This document shows, piece after piece, positions 16,341 through 25,009 of a stretch of 39,610 nt of DNA (positions are counted from its first letter, which is position 1; each line of letters begins with the position of its first letter). Source of the DNA: Desulfobulbaceae bacterium UBA5173 (GTDB lineage Bacteria > Desulfobacterota > Desulfobulbia > Desulfobulbales > Desulfobulbaceae). The translations under genes and the position numbers were made by a program. The stretch lies in assembly GCA_002413355.1 (NCBI GenBank), contig DHWV01000057.1, forward strand, positions 1 through 39,610, in the 5' to 3' direction. Below the pieces are notes generated by a model, which saw only the letters and a list, made by a program, of their open reading frames with translations, was not told where the DNA came from and searched no databases.

Positions 16341-17213
16341 TCAGACCTGCGCTTCTTGCGGAAATTGCAGCCGATAGGCGGCGGAACGGCTACCCTCCGG
16401 CAGCAGCTTGCCAGAATACTGCACCGCCACCGCCGCCAGCAACTCATCGCCGCTGTCCTGAATATCCATTGCCTTAAATTTTGACTCCGCTTCAAAGACA
16501 AAACCCGCCGGAGATTTTTCTTTGATGATTCTGCCTTCGTCGTCCAGCCAGAAGCTGGTGCTCATCCCGGAATAAGTTTCTGTAAATTCATGTAGATTAT
16601 GCACTCGCCCGCTGATTAGCTCTTTGTTCCGACCTTTGTAGGTGACAACGGATTCGCGCTGGGTCAGAGAAAACGGATCAAAAAAGGGCAGTTTCAGTTT
16701 TTCGCCTTCCTTGCTCATGCGGGTCAACAAATAGCCGCGCTGGTTGAGTGGCAGTAAGGGCCGATCTGGCAAGGTGATGACATCGTTGATTGTTGCCCGG
16801 CCTGTATCCAGTGTGAAGTGAACGGTGCGGCCTTCAGCGCGGCCTTCGGCTTTGGTGCTATAAAAAGGCGAAGAAAAGGTGAACTGGAAGGTTTTCAGAC
16901 GCATTCCGCTGTCTAATTCCGCGTTGAGATCCATGTTCACAGGCTGCACGCTGTTGATCACCTTCAGTTTGAGTAAAGCCTGCTGGCGGATATGAAAACC
17001 GCCACCCTCTACAGGCCGGACATCTTCCATCACCCAGCCGATGCGTCGGTCATTCAGATGCACTCCATAATATTGCTGATATCTTGCCTGAAGAACCAGC
17101 GCAGCCTGCTCGCCGCTGTCTATGCGGGTGACAAAAAAATCACGCCGCACGAGAAGCAGGAGAAGGAGCAGCCAGCAGAACACAACAGCACTTTTGAAAA
17201 GACGGAAGGTCAT
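16341..17213 (-). CDS. Membrane-anchored N-terminal part of the transglutaminase-like protein
   Basis: This 290-aa frame starts MTFRLFKSAVVFCWLLLLLLL, a signal anchor that would place the rest in the periplasm. A beta-rich domain follows (GWVMEDVRP, ALLKLKVINSVQPVNMDLNAELD). Related proteins in other Desulfobacterota, as I know the family, carry this domain and the transglutaminase domain in one chain. Here the frame ends LQFPQEAQV-stop at 16341, while the adjacent frame continues the expected protein. A single-base indel in this spot, real or a sequencing error, is the simplest explanation. The gene is divergent from the tRNA-Gly/rimP unit. Confidence 0.7.
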   Translation of the reverse strand: MTFRLFKSAVVFCWLLLLLLLVRRDFFVTRIDSGEQAALVLQARYQQYYGVHLNDRRIGWVMEDVRPVEGGGFHIRQQALLKLKVINSVQPVNMDLNAELDSGMRLKTFQFTFSSPFYSTKAEGRAEGRTVHFTLDTGRATINDVITLPDRPLLPLNQRGYLLTRMSKEGEKLKLPFFDPFSLTQRESVVTYKGRNKELISGRVHNLHEFTETYSGMSTSFWLDDEGRIIKEKSPAGFVFEAESKFKAMDIQDSGDELLAAVAVQYSGKLLPEGSRSAAYRLQFPQEAQV

Positions 17214-17311
17214 GGCATGATCGTTGAAAAAGGTGCAGTAAGTGAAGCCGCATGAAAAACATACCGCACGGACGGGTTGCCGTCAACTTGCGCCAGTCGG
17301 CGCATTGCCGC

Positions 17312-17340
17312 TTGACAAGAAAGAATATATTGGCTATATA
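17312..17340 (+). promoter_or_regulatory. Near-consensus sigma-70 promoter for tRNA-Gly
   Basis: TTGACA (17312-17317) and TATATA (17335-17340) are separated by exactly 17 bases. The tRNA begins 82 bases after the -10 box. No other gene starts between, so this is the likely tRNA promoter. Confidence 0.8.
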
Positions 17341-17422
17341 AGCATTGTCCAAAAAGGTTGACAGTGCCGAAGAACGTTTGCAGAGCAGATATTGATGCTG
17401 CCGAACGCAAGGCGGATGATGA

Positions 17423-17498
17423 GCGGGTGTAGCTCAGCTGGCAGAGCACAAGCTTCCCAAGCTTGGGGCCACGGGTTCGAACCCCGTTACCCGCTCCA
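17423..17498 (+). tRNA. tRNA-Gly (anticodon CCC)
   Basis: This is a 76-nt cloverleaf. The acceptor arm GCGGGTG pairs with TACCCGC (one G-T pair), and the D arm starts TAGCTCAGCTGG. The anticodon stem CAAGC/GCTTG has loop TTCCCAA, giving anticodon CCC, which reads GGG. The T arm ACGGGTTCGAACCCCGT and an encoded CCA at 17496-17498 complete it. Confidence 0.97.
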
Positions 17499-17585
17499 CG
17501 GAGTGTTTCAGAACTGTCAGTCCGCTGCTTTTTCTGCTGCATTGTTCATGCGGCAGAAACAAAACGCAATCAGGATGTTTTTGCA

Positions 17586-17608
17586 AGTGGGCTTGGCCCG
17601 CTTTTTTT
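17586..17608 (+). terminator. Rho-independent terminator after tRNA-Gly
   Basis: AGTGGGC (17586-17592) pairs with GCCCGCT (17596-17602), seven pairs with one wobble, around a TTG loop, followed directly by a T run to 17608. A second TTTCTGC/GCAGAAA hairpin lies upstream at 17531-17559. The tRNA is thus a separate transcript, and rimP either has its own promoter after 17608 or depends on read-through. Confidence 0.8.
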
Positions 17609-17669
17609 ATTGTCTTTTTACGAAGCACCGCCTGAAAGCTGTCTGGCGGAAAGAAAAGGAAGGCGGCTT

Positions 17670-18137
17670 GTGAGCGCAGACCGGGTTATCAGAAAGGCGG
17701 AAGAATTTGCCCGTCCGATTGCTGAGGAAATGGGGATGGAACTGGTGGAAGTTGAATTCCGGCAGGAGTCTGGTGGCTGGGTGCTGCGGCTGTTCATCGA
17801 CCGCGAGCAGGGCGGGGTGAATGTTGACGACTGCGCTTCGGTGAGCAGGCAGCTGGCCGCTCGCTTGGAGGCGGAGGATGTCATCAACCATGCCTATACG
17901 TTAGAGGTTTCTTCGCCCGGAGCCGAACGGCCCCTGAAGCGAATGGAAGATTTTGTCCGTTTTGTCGGCCGCCGGGCCAAAATCAAGCTCAAGGAGCCGG
18001 TCAATGGCGAATACGCCTTTTTCGGCCTGCTGGCGGCGGCGGACATGGACAACAAACAGATCACGCTGGCCGCAGATCAGGCCGGGCAGATGACGATTGA
18101 TCTTGAAGCGGTGGCGAAAGCCCGTCTGAGCCTGTAG
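17670..18137 (+). CDS. rimP: Ribosome maturation factor RimP
   Basis: RimP (155 aa) assists maturation of the 30S subunit. The N-terminal alpha/beta domain contains GMELVEVEFRQESGGWVLRLFIDREQGGVNVDDCASVSRQ, and EVSSPGAERPLKR, the most conserved RimP block, follows. The C-terminal SH3-like domain is last. I chose the GTG at 17670-17672, with AAGGAAGG a few bases upstream. Longer frames begin inside the tRNA and cross its terminator. It opens the rimP-nusA-ylxR-infB-rbfA-nrnA-truB-rpsO cluster and lies 30 bases before nusA. Confidence 0.95.
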   Translation: MSADRVIRKAEEFARPIAEEMGMELVEVEFRQESGGWVLRLFIDREQGGVNVDDCASVSRQLAARLEAEDVINHAYTLEVSSPGAERPLKRMEDFVRFVGRRAKIKLKEPVNGEYAFFGLLAAADMDNKQITLAADQAGQMTIDLEAVAKARLSL

Positions 18138-18167
18138 CGGGCGGCGGACAGAGGGGAGTAAAAAAGC

Positions 18168-19454
18168 ATGTCAGAATTGAAACGGATACTGGACCAGATC
18201 TGCCGCGACAAAGGCATCGACCGCGCCCTGATGATTGAGGCGATTGAAGAGGCGGTGCGCTCGGCGGTGCGGAAAAAGTACGGCGGCAAGCGGGATGTCG
18301 AAGTCCAGTTCAACGACGAGAAGGGCGAAATTGAGGTCTTCCGCTATCGCACAGTGGTGGATGATGTCTGGGATGAGGAGTCCGAGATTCATATTGACGA
18401 GGCCCGCAAGCTGGCTCCTGACATTGAGTTGGAGGAGGACCTTGGCGAAAAGCTGGACAATGTCGCTGAACTGGGGCGCATCGCCGCTCAGTCCGCCAAG
18501 CAGGTGATCATCCACCGAATGCGCGATGCGGAGCGGGAAGTGGTGTTCGACATGTTCCGTGATCGCGAAGGCAGCATCGTTGATGGCATCGTCCAGCGCT
18601 TCGAGCGGGGCAAAATGATCGTCAACTTGGGCCGCACTGACGCAGTGCTGCCGCGTGAAGGACAGATTCCCAAGCGCGCTTACAAGCAGGGCGACCGTAT
18701 CCGGGCCTATTTGCAGGAAGTGCGCCATGATGCCCGCGACTCGCAGTTGCTCCTCAGCCGTACTTGCAACGAATTCCTGATCAAGCTCTTTGAGCTGGAA
18801 GTGCCGGAAATCGCTGAAGGAATTGTAAAAATCATGGCCGCCTCACGCGAGCCGGGTTTTCGGGCTAAAATTGCTGTAACATCAAGTGAGTCGGATGTGG
18901 ATCCGGTCGGTGCCTGCGTGGGTGTGAAAGGGGCGAGGGTGCAGAATGTGGTGCAGGAGCTGCAGGGCGAGCGCATCGACATCGTGCCGTGGAGTCCAGA
19001 TCCTGCCCGCTATGTGGCCAACGCGTTGGCTCCGGCTGAGGTGACCAGGGTTTTTGTGGATGAGGAAGAGCATACGCTGTTGGCGGTGGTGCCGGATGAT
19101 CAGCTTTCGTTGGCTATCGGTAGGCAGGGACAGAATGTGCGCCTTGCAGCCCGTCTGCTGAATTGGCGGATTGATGTGAAGAGTGAAGCGCATGTCGAAA
19201 ACATGACCAAGCCTGGCTACCAGAGCCTACTGGACGTGGACGGCATCAGCGAAGAGGCGGCTGACAGGTTGTCTGAGGCAGGTGTCGATTCAGCGGTCAA
19301 GCTGGCGGAAGCTTCTTTAACCGACATCTCCAGACTGGCCAGAGTGGACGAGGATCAGGCCGCGCTGATTAAGATTCAGGCTGCTGCTCTTGCCGGGCCT
19401 CTCCGTGAGGCGGAGACACAGCCTGTGAATCTGCCGCAGGACATGGCGGACTGA
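18168..19454 (+). CDS. nusA: Transcription termination/antitermination factor NusA
   Basis: NusA (428 aa) binds RNA polymerase and nascent RNA, controlling pausing, termination and antitermination. It has the N-terminal polymerase-binding domain (1-125) and an S1 domain around 135-200 (EGSIVDGIVQRFERGKMIVNLG). Tandem KH domains follow (VGACVGVKGARVQNVVQELQGERIDIVPW and LSLAIGRQGQNVRLAARL). A C-terminal helix-hairpin-helix part (LLDVDGISEEAADRLSEAG) is shorter than the E. coli acidic repeats. GAGGGGAG stands upstream of the ATG. The ylxR start follows one base after its stop. Confidence 0.97.
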   Translation: MSELKRILDQICRDKGIDRALMIEAIEEAVRSAVRKKYGGKRDVEVQFNDEKGEIEVFRYRTVVDDVWDEESEIHIDEARKLAPDIELEEDLGEKLDNVAELGRIAAQSAKQVIIHRMRDAEREVVFDMFRDREGSIVDGIVQRFERGKMIVNLGRTDAVLPREGQIPKRAYKQGDRIRAYLQEVRHDARDSQLLLSRTCNEFLIKLFELEVPEIAEGIVKIMAASREPGFRAKIAVTSSESDVDPVGACVGVKGARVQNVVQELQGERIDIVPWSPDPARYVANALAPAEVTRVFVDEEEHTLLAVVPDDQLSLAIGRQGQNVRLAARLLNWRIDVKSEAHVENMTKPGYQSLLDVDGISEEAADRLSEAGVDSAVKLAEASLTDISRLARVDEDQAALIKIQAAALAGPLREAETQPVNLPQDMAD

Positions 19455-19455
19455 A

Positions 19456-19674
19456 TTGCGGCGGAAGCATGTCCCTATCCGCACCTGTAAGGGGTGCGGC
19501 CTGAAAAAACCAGCGGCAGAGCTTATCCGGCTGACGTTGGCTGAGGACGGCAGTCTGCGTGAAGACAGGGACAGATGCCTGCCTGGACGGGGCGTGCATT
19601 GCTGCCCCAGCGGGCAGTGCCGCCTTCGCTTGGAAAAGAACAAAAAAGGCTTGCGGCGGGCGTTTCGCCTTTAA
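19456..19674 (+). CDS. ylxR: YlxR (DUF448) RNA-binding protein
   Basis: This 72-aa protein shows the YlxR/RnpM pattern. RTCKGCGLKKPAAELIRLTLAEDG comes first, then PGRGVHCCPSGQCRLRLEKNKKGLRRAFR. YlxR-type proteins bind RNA, with reports of nucleoid association and RNase P modulation in firmicutes. The start is a TTG at 19456, one base after the nusA stop, indicating coupled translation; no ATG or GTG fits the conserved N-terminus. This is its standard place between nusA and infB. Confidence 0.92.
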   Translation: MRRKHVPIRTCKGCGLKKPAAELIRLTLAEDGSLREDRDRCLPGRGVHCCPSGQCRLRLEKNKKGLRRAFRL

Positions 19675-19726
19675 GCGGCCGCAGATTGCAGTTATACTAC
19701 GGCAAGAAAGGTCACGGGAGCAATTG

Positions 19727-22417
19727 ATGAGCAGGATCCGCATTTACGATCTGGCAAAAGAGGCCGGTCTCAAAAGCAAAGAACTGGCAGACAAGCTGGC
19801 GGAGATGGGCTATCCAATCAAAAGCCCCAGTTCCACAGTGGATGACGACATGGCTGCCGACATCCGCCGCAAGGTGCTGGGCAAGGCGACTGCCGAGATG
19901 ACAGATAAACCCATCGGCGTAAAACACAGAGGTGCGGACATGCCTGATAGAGGCGCGTCGGTGGTTCGGCGCAGATCCCGGGATCAGAAAGAACATCTGG
20001 CCCGTCAAGCGGAAGAGACAGCGGCCAAAGCGGCGGCGGAGCAGGCGGCAAAACGGAGCGCGGCGGAGCAGAATGCCGAGTCAGAGGTGATTTTGACAGC
20101 AGAGCCGGGTACTATTACCGCTGCGGCGGCCGACAGGCCTCAAAAGGATATTCCTACAGCAGGCAGCGGCCCGTTGCAGCCAAAACGAGCCAAAGGTCTA
20201 GCACGGATTATCGGCCAAGTGGAAATCCCGGTCGCCGCCGAGGAGCCAAGACGTTCAGGCGCAGGCCGGACAAGCGGTCCCGGCGGAGCAGGTCGGCCAC
20301 AGGGGCAAGGCGGCGGGGCGGCCCGTCCGCAGTCGTCCTCCTCTCCCCGGCCTCCACGAAGAGATGCGGCGGTGGGTGCGGTTCCAGGTGCTGCTGCTTC
20401 TGATGCAGCAGGCGGCGACAAAAGCCGCACCAGTCGGGCCAAAACAAAAAGTCGGCGGCCTGGAGGGGCAACCGGCAGTGCTGAAGATGACAGCCGGGCC
20501 AAAAAGGGCGGCGGCAAAGGTGGCAGTCGCGGCAAAGGCGGAAGGACACCTTTGGCCTTTGCCGGTGCAGGCGATGATTTTATGTCGCATGGGCGGCGTA
20601 AAAAAGACAGACGAGCCAAAAGCAAGCCCCTGCCTGCGCCAGTAGCCGAGACCAAGGCTATCAAGCGGCGGATCACGGTTTTTGAGACCATCAGCGTTGG
20701 CGAATTGGCCAAGCGGATGGGTATCAAGGCGGGTGAGCTGATCGCCAAGCTGATGAAGCTTGGTGTGCTGGCCACCCTTAATCAGGCCTTGGATGTTGAT
20801 ACCGCCGCGCTGGTGGCAGCTGATTTTGGCTACGAAGTTGGCCAAGGCATGACCGAAGAGCTGGGCGTGGAGGCCTTGCAGGCCGAAGAGGAAAAAGGCG
20901 GTGAGCGCACGCTTCGTTTTCCGGTGGTCACGGTTATGGGACATGTTGACCACGGCAAGACCTCGATTCTCGACGCAATCCGCCGAACGGATGTGGCGGC
21001 AGGCGAGGCGGGCGGCATAACCCAGCATATCGGTGCATATCATGTGCAGGCACCGTCCGGCGACATCACTTTTGTGGACACGCCTGGTCACGCTGCCTTT
21101 ACCGAGATGCGGGCGCGCGGTGCCAAAGTCACGGATATCGTCGTGCTGGTGGTTGCGGCGGACGACGGAGTGATGGAGCAGACAAAAGAAGCTATCGCCC
21201 ATGCACAGGCCGCCGAAGTGCCGATTGTGGTGGCGATCAATAAAATCGACAAAGACAACGCCGATCCGGCTCGGGTTATCCGCGAGCTGGGCGATTTTGG
21301 CCTGATCCCGGAGGCATGGGGCGGCAGCACTATCTTCTGCGAGACCTCGGCCAAAAAAGGCATTGGCATCCCTGAGCTGCTCGAGAGCATTCAGCTTCAA
21401 GCGGAAATTCTCGAGTTGGATGCAGATCCGAAGCGAAAGGCGCGGGGCACAGTCATAGAGGCCCAGCTTCATAAGGGCCGGGGGCCGGTGGCCACAGTAC
21501 TGGTGCAGGATGGCACATTGCGTCCCGGCGAGTGGTTCATTGCCGGGCAGTTCAGCGGCAAGGTGCGTTCGCTGATGAACGAGCGGGGCGAGCAAGTGAC
21601 TGAGGCTGGGCCATCCATTCCAGTTGAGGTGCAGGGCTTGTCCGGCGTGCCGCAGGCAGGCGACGAGTTCATGGTGGTCAAGGACGAGAAGATGGCCAGA
21701 GCGGTCTCCGATGCCCGCCAGCTCAAGAGCCGTGAGTCCGAGCTGGCCTCCGCCTCCAAGGTTTCGCTTGACAACCTTTTTGCAAAGATGGCCGAGCAGA
21801 CCATGAAGGAGCTGCGGGTGGTACTGCGCGCAGACGTGCAGGGTACCTTGCAAGCATTCGGCCAAGCAGCGGAGAAGCTCTCCACCGAGGCTGTCCGGGT
21901 GCGGGTGCTGCATGAGGGCGCAGGCGCGATCACTGAAAACGACATTCTGCTGGCTTCTGCTTCGGACGCGCTCATCATCGGCTTCAACGTCCGGCCTTCA
22001 GCAAAAGTCAAAGAGCTGGCCGAACGCGAAGGCGTGGACATCCGTACCTACGATGTCATTTACCACGCCCTTGAGGACATTGAGAAGGCGATGGCCGGAA
22101 TGCTTGATCCTGAGCTGCGTGAGCGGGTGATCGGTTCGGCCGAGGTGCGCGAGATTTTCTCCGTGCCTAAGATCGGTGTCATTGCCGGCTGCGTGGTCTC
22201 GGAAGGCAAAATCGAGCGCAATGCCCACATTCGGGTGCTGCGGGATTCTGTGGTCATCCACACCGGCAAGATCGCCTCGCTCCGCCGCTTCAAGGACGAC
22301 GTAAAAGATGTCGCAGCAGGCTATGAGTGTGGCATCGGTATTGAAAAATACAATGATGTCAAGGTCGGCGATATTTTTGAAGCCTTCCATGTGGATAAAA
22401 TCGCCGCCACGCTGTAA
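19727..22417 (+). CDS. infB: Translation initiation factor IF-2
   Basis: IF-2 (896 aa) is the GTPase that brings fMet-tRNA to the 30S subunit. An N-terminal IF2N motif (MSRIRIYDLAKEAGLKSKELADKLAEMG) is followed by a long basic Ala/Gly/Arg-rich linker (about 85-300). A second IF2N domain is recognisable (TISVGELAKRMGIKAGELIAKLMKLG). The G domain has GHVDHGKTS near 404-412, DTPGHAAF, and NKID, followed by the beta-barrel and fMet-tRNA-binding domains. I chose the ATG at 19727, preceded by GGGAG. The open frame reaching back to 19559 only overlaps ylxR. The repetitive linker DNA explains the spurious antisense frames here. Confidence 0.97.
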   Translation: MSRIRIYDLAKEAGLKSKELADKLAEMGYPIKSPSSTVDDDMAADIRRKVLGKATAEMTDKPIGVKHRGADMPDRGASVVRRRSRDQKEHLARQAEETAAKAAAEQAAKRSAAEQNAESEVILTAEPGTITAAAADRPQKDIPTAGSGPLQPKRAKGLARIIGQVEIPVAAEEPRRSGAGRTSGPGGAGRPQGQGGGAARPQSSSSPRPPRRDAAVGAVPGAAASDAAGGDKSRTSRAKTKSRRPGGATGSAEDDSRAKKGGGKGGSRGKGGRTPLAFAGAGDDFMSHGRRKKDRRAKSKPLPAPVAETKAIKRRITVFETISVGELAKRMGIKAGELIAKLMKLGVLATLNQALDVDTAALVAADFGYEVGQGMTEELGVEALQAEEEKGGERTLRFPVVTVMGHVDHGKTSILDAIRRTDVAAGEAGGITQHIGAYHVQAPSGDITFVDTPGHAAFTEMRARGAKVTDIVVLVVAADDGVMEQTKEAIAHAQAAEVPIVVAINKIDKDNADPARVIRELGDFGLIPEAWGGSTIFCETSAKKGIGIPELLESIQLQAEILELDADPKRKARGTVIEAQLHKGRGPVATVLVQDGTLRPGEWFIAGQFSGKVRSLMNERGEQVTEAGPSIPVEVQGLSGVPQAGDEFMVVKDEKMARAVSDARQLKSRESELASASKVSLDNLFAKMAEQTMKELRVVLRADVQGTLQAFGQAAEKLSTEAVRVRVLHEGAGAITENDILLASASDALIIGFNVRPSAKVKELAEREGVDIRTYDVIYHALEDIEKAMAGMLDPELRERVIGSAEVREIFSVPKIGVIAGCVVSEGKIERNAHIRVLRDSVVIHTGKIASLRRFKDDVKDVAAGYECGIGIEKYNDVKVGDIFEAFHVDKIAATL

Positions 22418-22432
22418 GGAGGGGCAGGCCGC

Positions 22433-22876
22433 ATGATCAGGCAAGATTTCAACTTCAGCCTGCCCGGATTGGGCAGACCGAAAAGCACCCGCCCGGAGCG
22501 GATTGCCGAGGCGGTGACGCAGGAATTGTCTGTCCTTCTGCGTCAAGAGGCGCGGGATGTCCGTCTGGCGCGGGTGGCATTCACCAGAGCGCAGGTCGCG
22601 CCGGATTTGAAGCTGGCAAAAATCTGGTTCATCGTGCCGGAAAATGCCAATGCCGTCGAAGCCCTCAAGGGCTTGCAGCGCGCTTCTGGATTTTTTCGTT
22701 CCCATCTTGCCAAAACGCTGAACTTGCGTCGCACCCCGGAGCTGCTGTTTTATCACGACCGGCAGAACGAGGAGGCGGAGCGGATCGAGCGGCTGTTCCG
22801 GGAGATTCACCAGCAGCAACAGAACACAGAAGGCAGCGGAGAAAGTGAACAGGAAAGCAGCCCGGCAGGCGATTGA
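22433..22876 (+). CDS. rbfA: Ribosome-binding factor A
   Basis: RbfA (147 aa) binds the 30S subunit near helix 1 of 16S rRNA and aids late maturation and cold adaptation. The KH-like fold is seen in RPERIAEAVTQELSVLLRQEARD, DLKLAKIWFIV and RSHLAKTLNLRRTPELLFYHD. The C-terminal tail is Gln/Glu/Ser-rich (HQQQQNTEGSGESEQESS). GGAGG precedes the ATG. The 3' end overlaps the next gene by 32 bases. Confidence 0.95.
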   Translation: MIRQDFNFSLPGLGRPKSTRPERIAEAVTQELSVLLRQEARDVRLARVAFTRAQVAPDLKLAKIWFIVPENANAVEALKGLQRASGFFRSHLAKTLNLRRTPELLFYHDRQNEEAERIERLFREIHQQQQNTEGSGESEQESSPAGD

Positions 22877-23846
22877 AGCCGTTGAGAATTTCGTGCTGGC
22901 CACGCATGTCCGGCCTGACGGGGACGCACTTGGTTCTCTTTTCGGCTTGGCGAAAATTCTTACCAAGCTCGGCAAGCAGGCGGTCTGCTATTTGGAAGAG
23001 CCGCCGCCGGAGTTGCACGCCCTCCTTGCCGCCGGATTGCGCTGGGAAACGGAGATTGGGCGTGTCCGCGCTTTTGCTGAGGCGTGCGGCCAAAATATCA
23101 TGGGCATCTGCTTAGACTGTGGCGATCTCGCCCGGTTGGGCGAAAATGGACCGCTTCTGCGCGAAATCAAACCGTTTTTGGTGATTGACCATCATCAGAG
23201 CAACGACGGCTTTGGTGATTTGCATTGGATCGAGCCGCACCGCTCCTCCACCGGTGAAATGGTCTATGATCTGGCGGTTGAGCTGAACGCGGCGGAAGAT
23301 ATGTCGCTGGAAGCCGCTGAATGTCTCTATACCGCCCTTGTTACCGATACCGGCTCCTTCCAGTACGACTGCACCTCGGCGCACACCTTTGCGGTCGCAG
23401 GCCGCCTGCTCAACAGGGGGGTGCGGCCCGCCGTGATCAGCCAGCGGCTCTACAACAACGCTTCCTTCGGCAGCCTCCAGCTCATGCAGCTTGTGCTGTC
23501 AACCCTCCAGACTTTTTTCGATGATCAGGTGGCGGTGATTCAAGTCTCCCGAAAAATGCTGGAGACCACCGGCACTGATTATGAAGACTGTGACAATTTG
23601 ATCAATTTCCCTCGTTCAATCAGAGGGGTGCGGGCGGCGGTCTTTCTGAAAGAACGGAAGGACGGTGAAGTTTCAGTCAGCATTCGGGCCAAAGGCGACT
23701 GCGATGTGGCTTGGGTGACAGCCCAATTTGGCGGCGGCGGCCATAAGAATGCCGCAGGCTGCCGCATGGCTGATTGCAGTATGGAGCAGGTGCGGGATAT
23801 GCTCCTGCCAGTTTTAGAAAAGGCTTTGGCGCAGGGCAAACAGTGA
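22845..23846 (+). CDS. nrnA: DHH-family phosphoesterase NrnA (nanoRNase / pAp phosphatase-like)
   Basis: This 333-aa DHH/DHHA1 protein carries HVRPDGDALGS, CLDCGD, VIDHHQSN (the DHH triad) and TDTGSFQYD. The C-terminal DHHA1 signature is GGGGHKNAAGCRM. NrnA-type enzymes degrade nano-RNAs and dephosphorylate 3'-phosphoadenosine 5'-phosphate. The latter activity is relevant in a sulfur organism but is not shown here. Translation starts at a GTG at 22845 inside the rbfA 3' end, which implies coupling. Its place between rbfA and truB is conserved in many bacteria. Confidence 0.93.
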   Translation: MNRKAARQAIEAVENFVLATHVRPDGDALGSLFGLAKILTKLGKQAVCYLEEPPPELHALLAAGLRWETEIGRVRAFAEACGQNIMGICLDCGDLARLGENGPLLREIKPFLVIDHHQSNDGFGDLHWIEPHRSSTGEMVYDLAVELNAAEDMSLEAAECLYTALVTDTGSFQYDCTSAHTFAVAGRLLNRGVRPAVISQRLYNNASFGSLQLMQLVLSTLQTFFDDQVAVIQVSRKMLETTGTDYEDCDNLINFPRSIRGVRAAVFLKERKDGEVSVSIRAKGDCDVAWVTAQFGGGGHKNAAGCRMADCSMEQVRDMLLPVLEKALAQGKQ

Positions 23847-24583
23847 GTTTCGCTGAAGCTGCCACCGGAGTTTTTCTGATAGACAAGCCTGTCGGGCCGA
23901 CTTCCTTTGCCGTGGTGCAGAAGCTACGTCGCCTGCTTGGCGTAAAAAAAATCGGCCATGCCGGAACATTGGATCCCTTTGCCAGCGGCCTGCTGATTCT
24001 CTGTGTTGGCCGCGAAGCGACCCGGCATATTGAGCAGTTTATGACAGGCCGGAAGACCTATCAGGCTGTGCTGCAACTTGGCCAGGAGACGGAAACGCTT
24101 GACCCGGAAGGTCAAGTGACAGCGGTCAAACCAGTGCCGGAGCTGCGTGAGCATGATCTGACCGCGCTGCTGGCCGAATTCGTTGGCCCGCAGCTACAAG
24201 TTCCGCCTGCCTATTCAGCGGCTAAGCATCAGGGCAAACCGCTTTATCACTATGCCCGCCAAGGCGTGGTGATAGAAAAAGCGGCCAAGCCGATTGAAAT
24301 TTACAGCCTCGCCCTGAACGGGTATGATGCGGCGGCAGCCCAACTGGCGGTGACGGTTTCATGCAGCCGGGGCACCTACATCCGGGTTCTGGCGGCGGAC
24401 ATTGGCCGCAGAATCGGCTGCGGCGCACATCTGACTGCCTTGCGGCGCATTGGCAGCGGCGGTTTTTCGGTTGAGGAAGCCGTTGACGGCAGTTTGCTTT
24501 TCTCCGGCGGTGAGGACGCGCAGGCAGCCTTGCGCGGCACGATGCTGACTGTTGAACAGGCTCTCGCAGCTACCAGGCATTAA
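23843..24583 (+). CDS. truB: tRNA pseudouridine(55) synthase TruB
   Basis: TruB (246 aa) makes pseudouridine at position 55 in the T loop of tRNAs. GVFLIDKPVGPTSF and KKIGHAGTLDPFASG contain the catalytic Asp44, RKTYQAVLQLG follows, and SCSRGTYIRVLAADIG is the later conserved block. The GTG start at 23843 overlaps the nrnA stop (GTGA). An upstream in-frame ATG at 23774 lies wholly inside nrnA and is not TruB-like. The C-terminal PUA-like domain is short. Confidence 0.95.
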   Translation: MSFAEAATGVFLIDKPVGPTSFAVVQKLRRLLGVKKIGHAGTLDPFASGLLILCVGREATRHIEQFMTGRKTYQAVLQLGQETETLDPEGQVTAVKPVPELREHDLTALLAEFVGPQLQVPPAYSAAKHQGKPLYHYARQGVVIEKAAKPIEIYSLALNGYDAAAAQLAVTVSCSRGTYIRVLAADIGRRIGCGAHLTALRRIGSGGFSVEEAVDGSLLFSGGEDAQAALRGTMLTVEQALAATRH

Positions 24584-24612
24584 AGAAATAATGGCTGTTC
24601 CGCAAAGGGCGG

Positions 24613-24651
24613 GGCAGTGACTGCCTGCCGCATCTCATTCCTCGGATGCGG
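24613..24651 (+). other. Two small hairpins in the rpsO leader
   Basis: GGCAG/CTGCC (24613-24625) and CCGCATC/GATGCGG (24628-24651) are perfect stems in the 145-base truB-rpsO gap. rpsO mRNA is translationally autoregulated by S15 in several bacteria, so a structured leader is expected. I cannot match a specific S15 binding fold. Nothing else is visible in this gap. Confidence 0.35.
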
Positions 24652-24728
24652 AGCGCAGGTATTACATGTTCCAGACTCCGGCGAGGCTGAGGAAAAACAG
24701 GCTTTGCCGACAGCGGAAGGAGGCCATC

Positions 24729-24998
24729 ATGGCGCAAGACACAGCAAAGAAAAAGGAAATCATCGGCAAATTTGCCACCCACGAAGGTGACACCGGCTCG
24801 CCGGAAGTGCAGATCGCGCTGATTTCCGACCGAATCAACTATCTGACCGAACATTTCCAGACCCATGCCAAGGATCATCATTCCCGCCGGGGACTGTTGA
24901 AATTGGTCGGCCAGCGGCGCAGCCTGTTGCAATATCTGCGGAAGAAGGACATCAACCGCTACCGCACCGTGATTCAGACGCTGGGCATCAGGAAGTAG
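24729..24998 (+). CDS. rpsO: 30S ribosomal protein S15
   Basis: S15 (89 aa, the normal length) is a primary 16S rRNA-binding protein. The conserved blocks are HEGDTGSPEVQIALI, HFQTHAKDHHSRRGLLKLVGQRRSLLQYL and YRTVIQTLGIRK. The ATG at 24729 is preceded by a strong GGAGG. A terminator follows at 25010-25046. In most bacteria pnp comes next, but here a TerC-family gene lies between. Confidence 0.97.
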   Translation: MAQDTAKKKEIIGKFATHEGDTGSPEVQIALISDRINYLTEHFQTHAKDHHSRRGLLKLVGQRRSLLQYLRKKDINRYRTVIQTLGIRK

Positions 24999-25009
24999 GT
25001 GGTTCCTTT

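Noticed and set aside
17357..17400. Second TTGACA box just before tRNA-Gly
   Set aside because: No acceptable -10 box lies at 16-18 bases; the promoter at 17312-17340 is far better.
20255..21913. Long minus-strand open frame (552 codons) opposite infB
   Set aside because: infB is unmistakable on the plus strand. The antisense frame is His/Gln/Arg-rich with no family resemblance and arises from the codon bias of the GC-rich gene.
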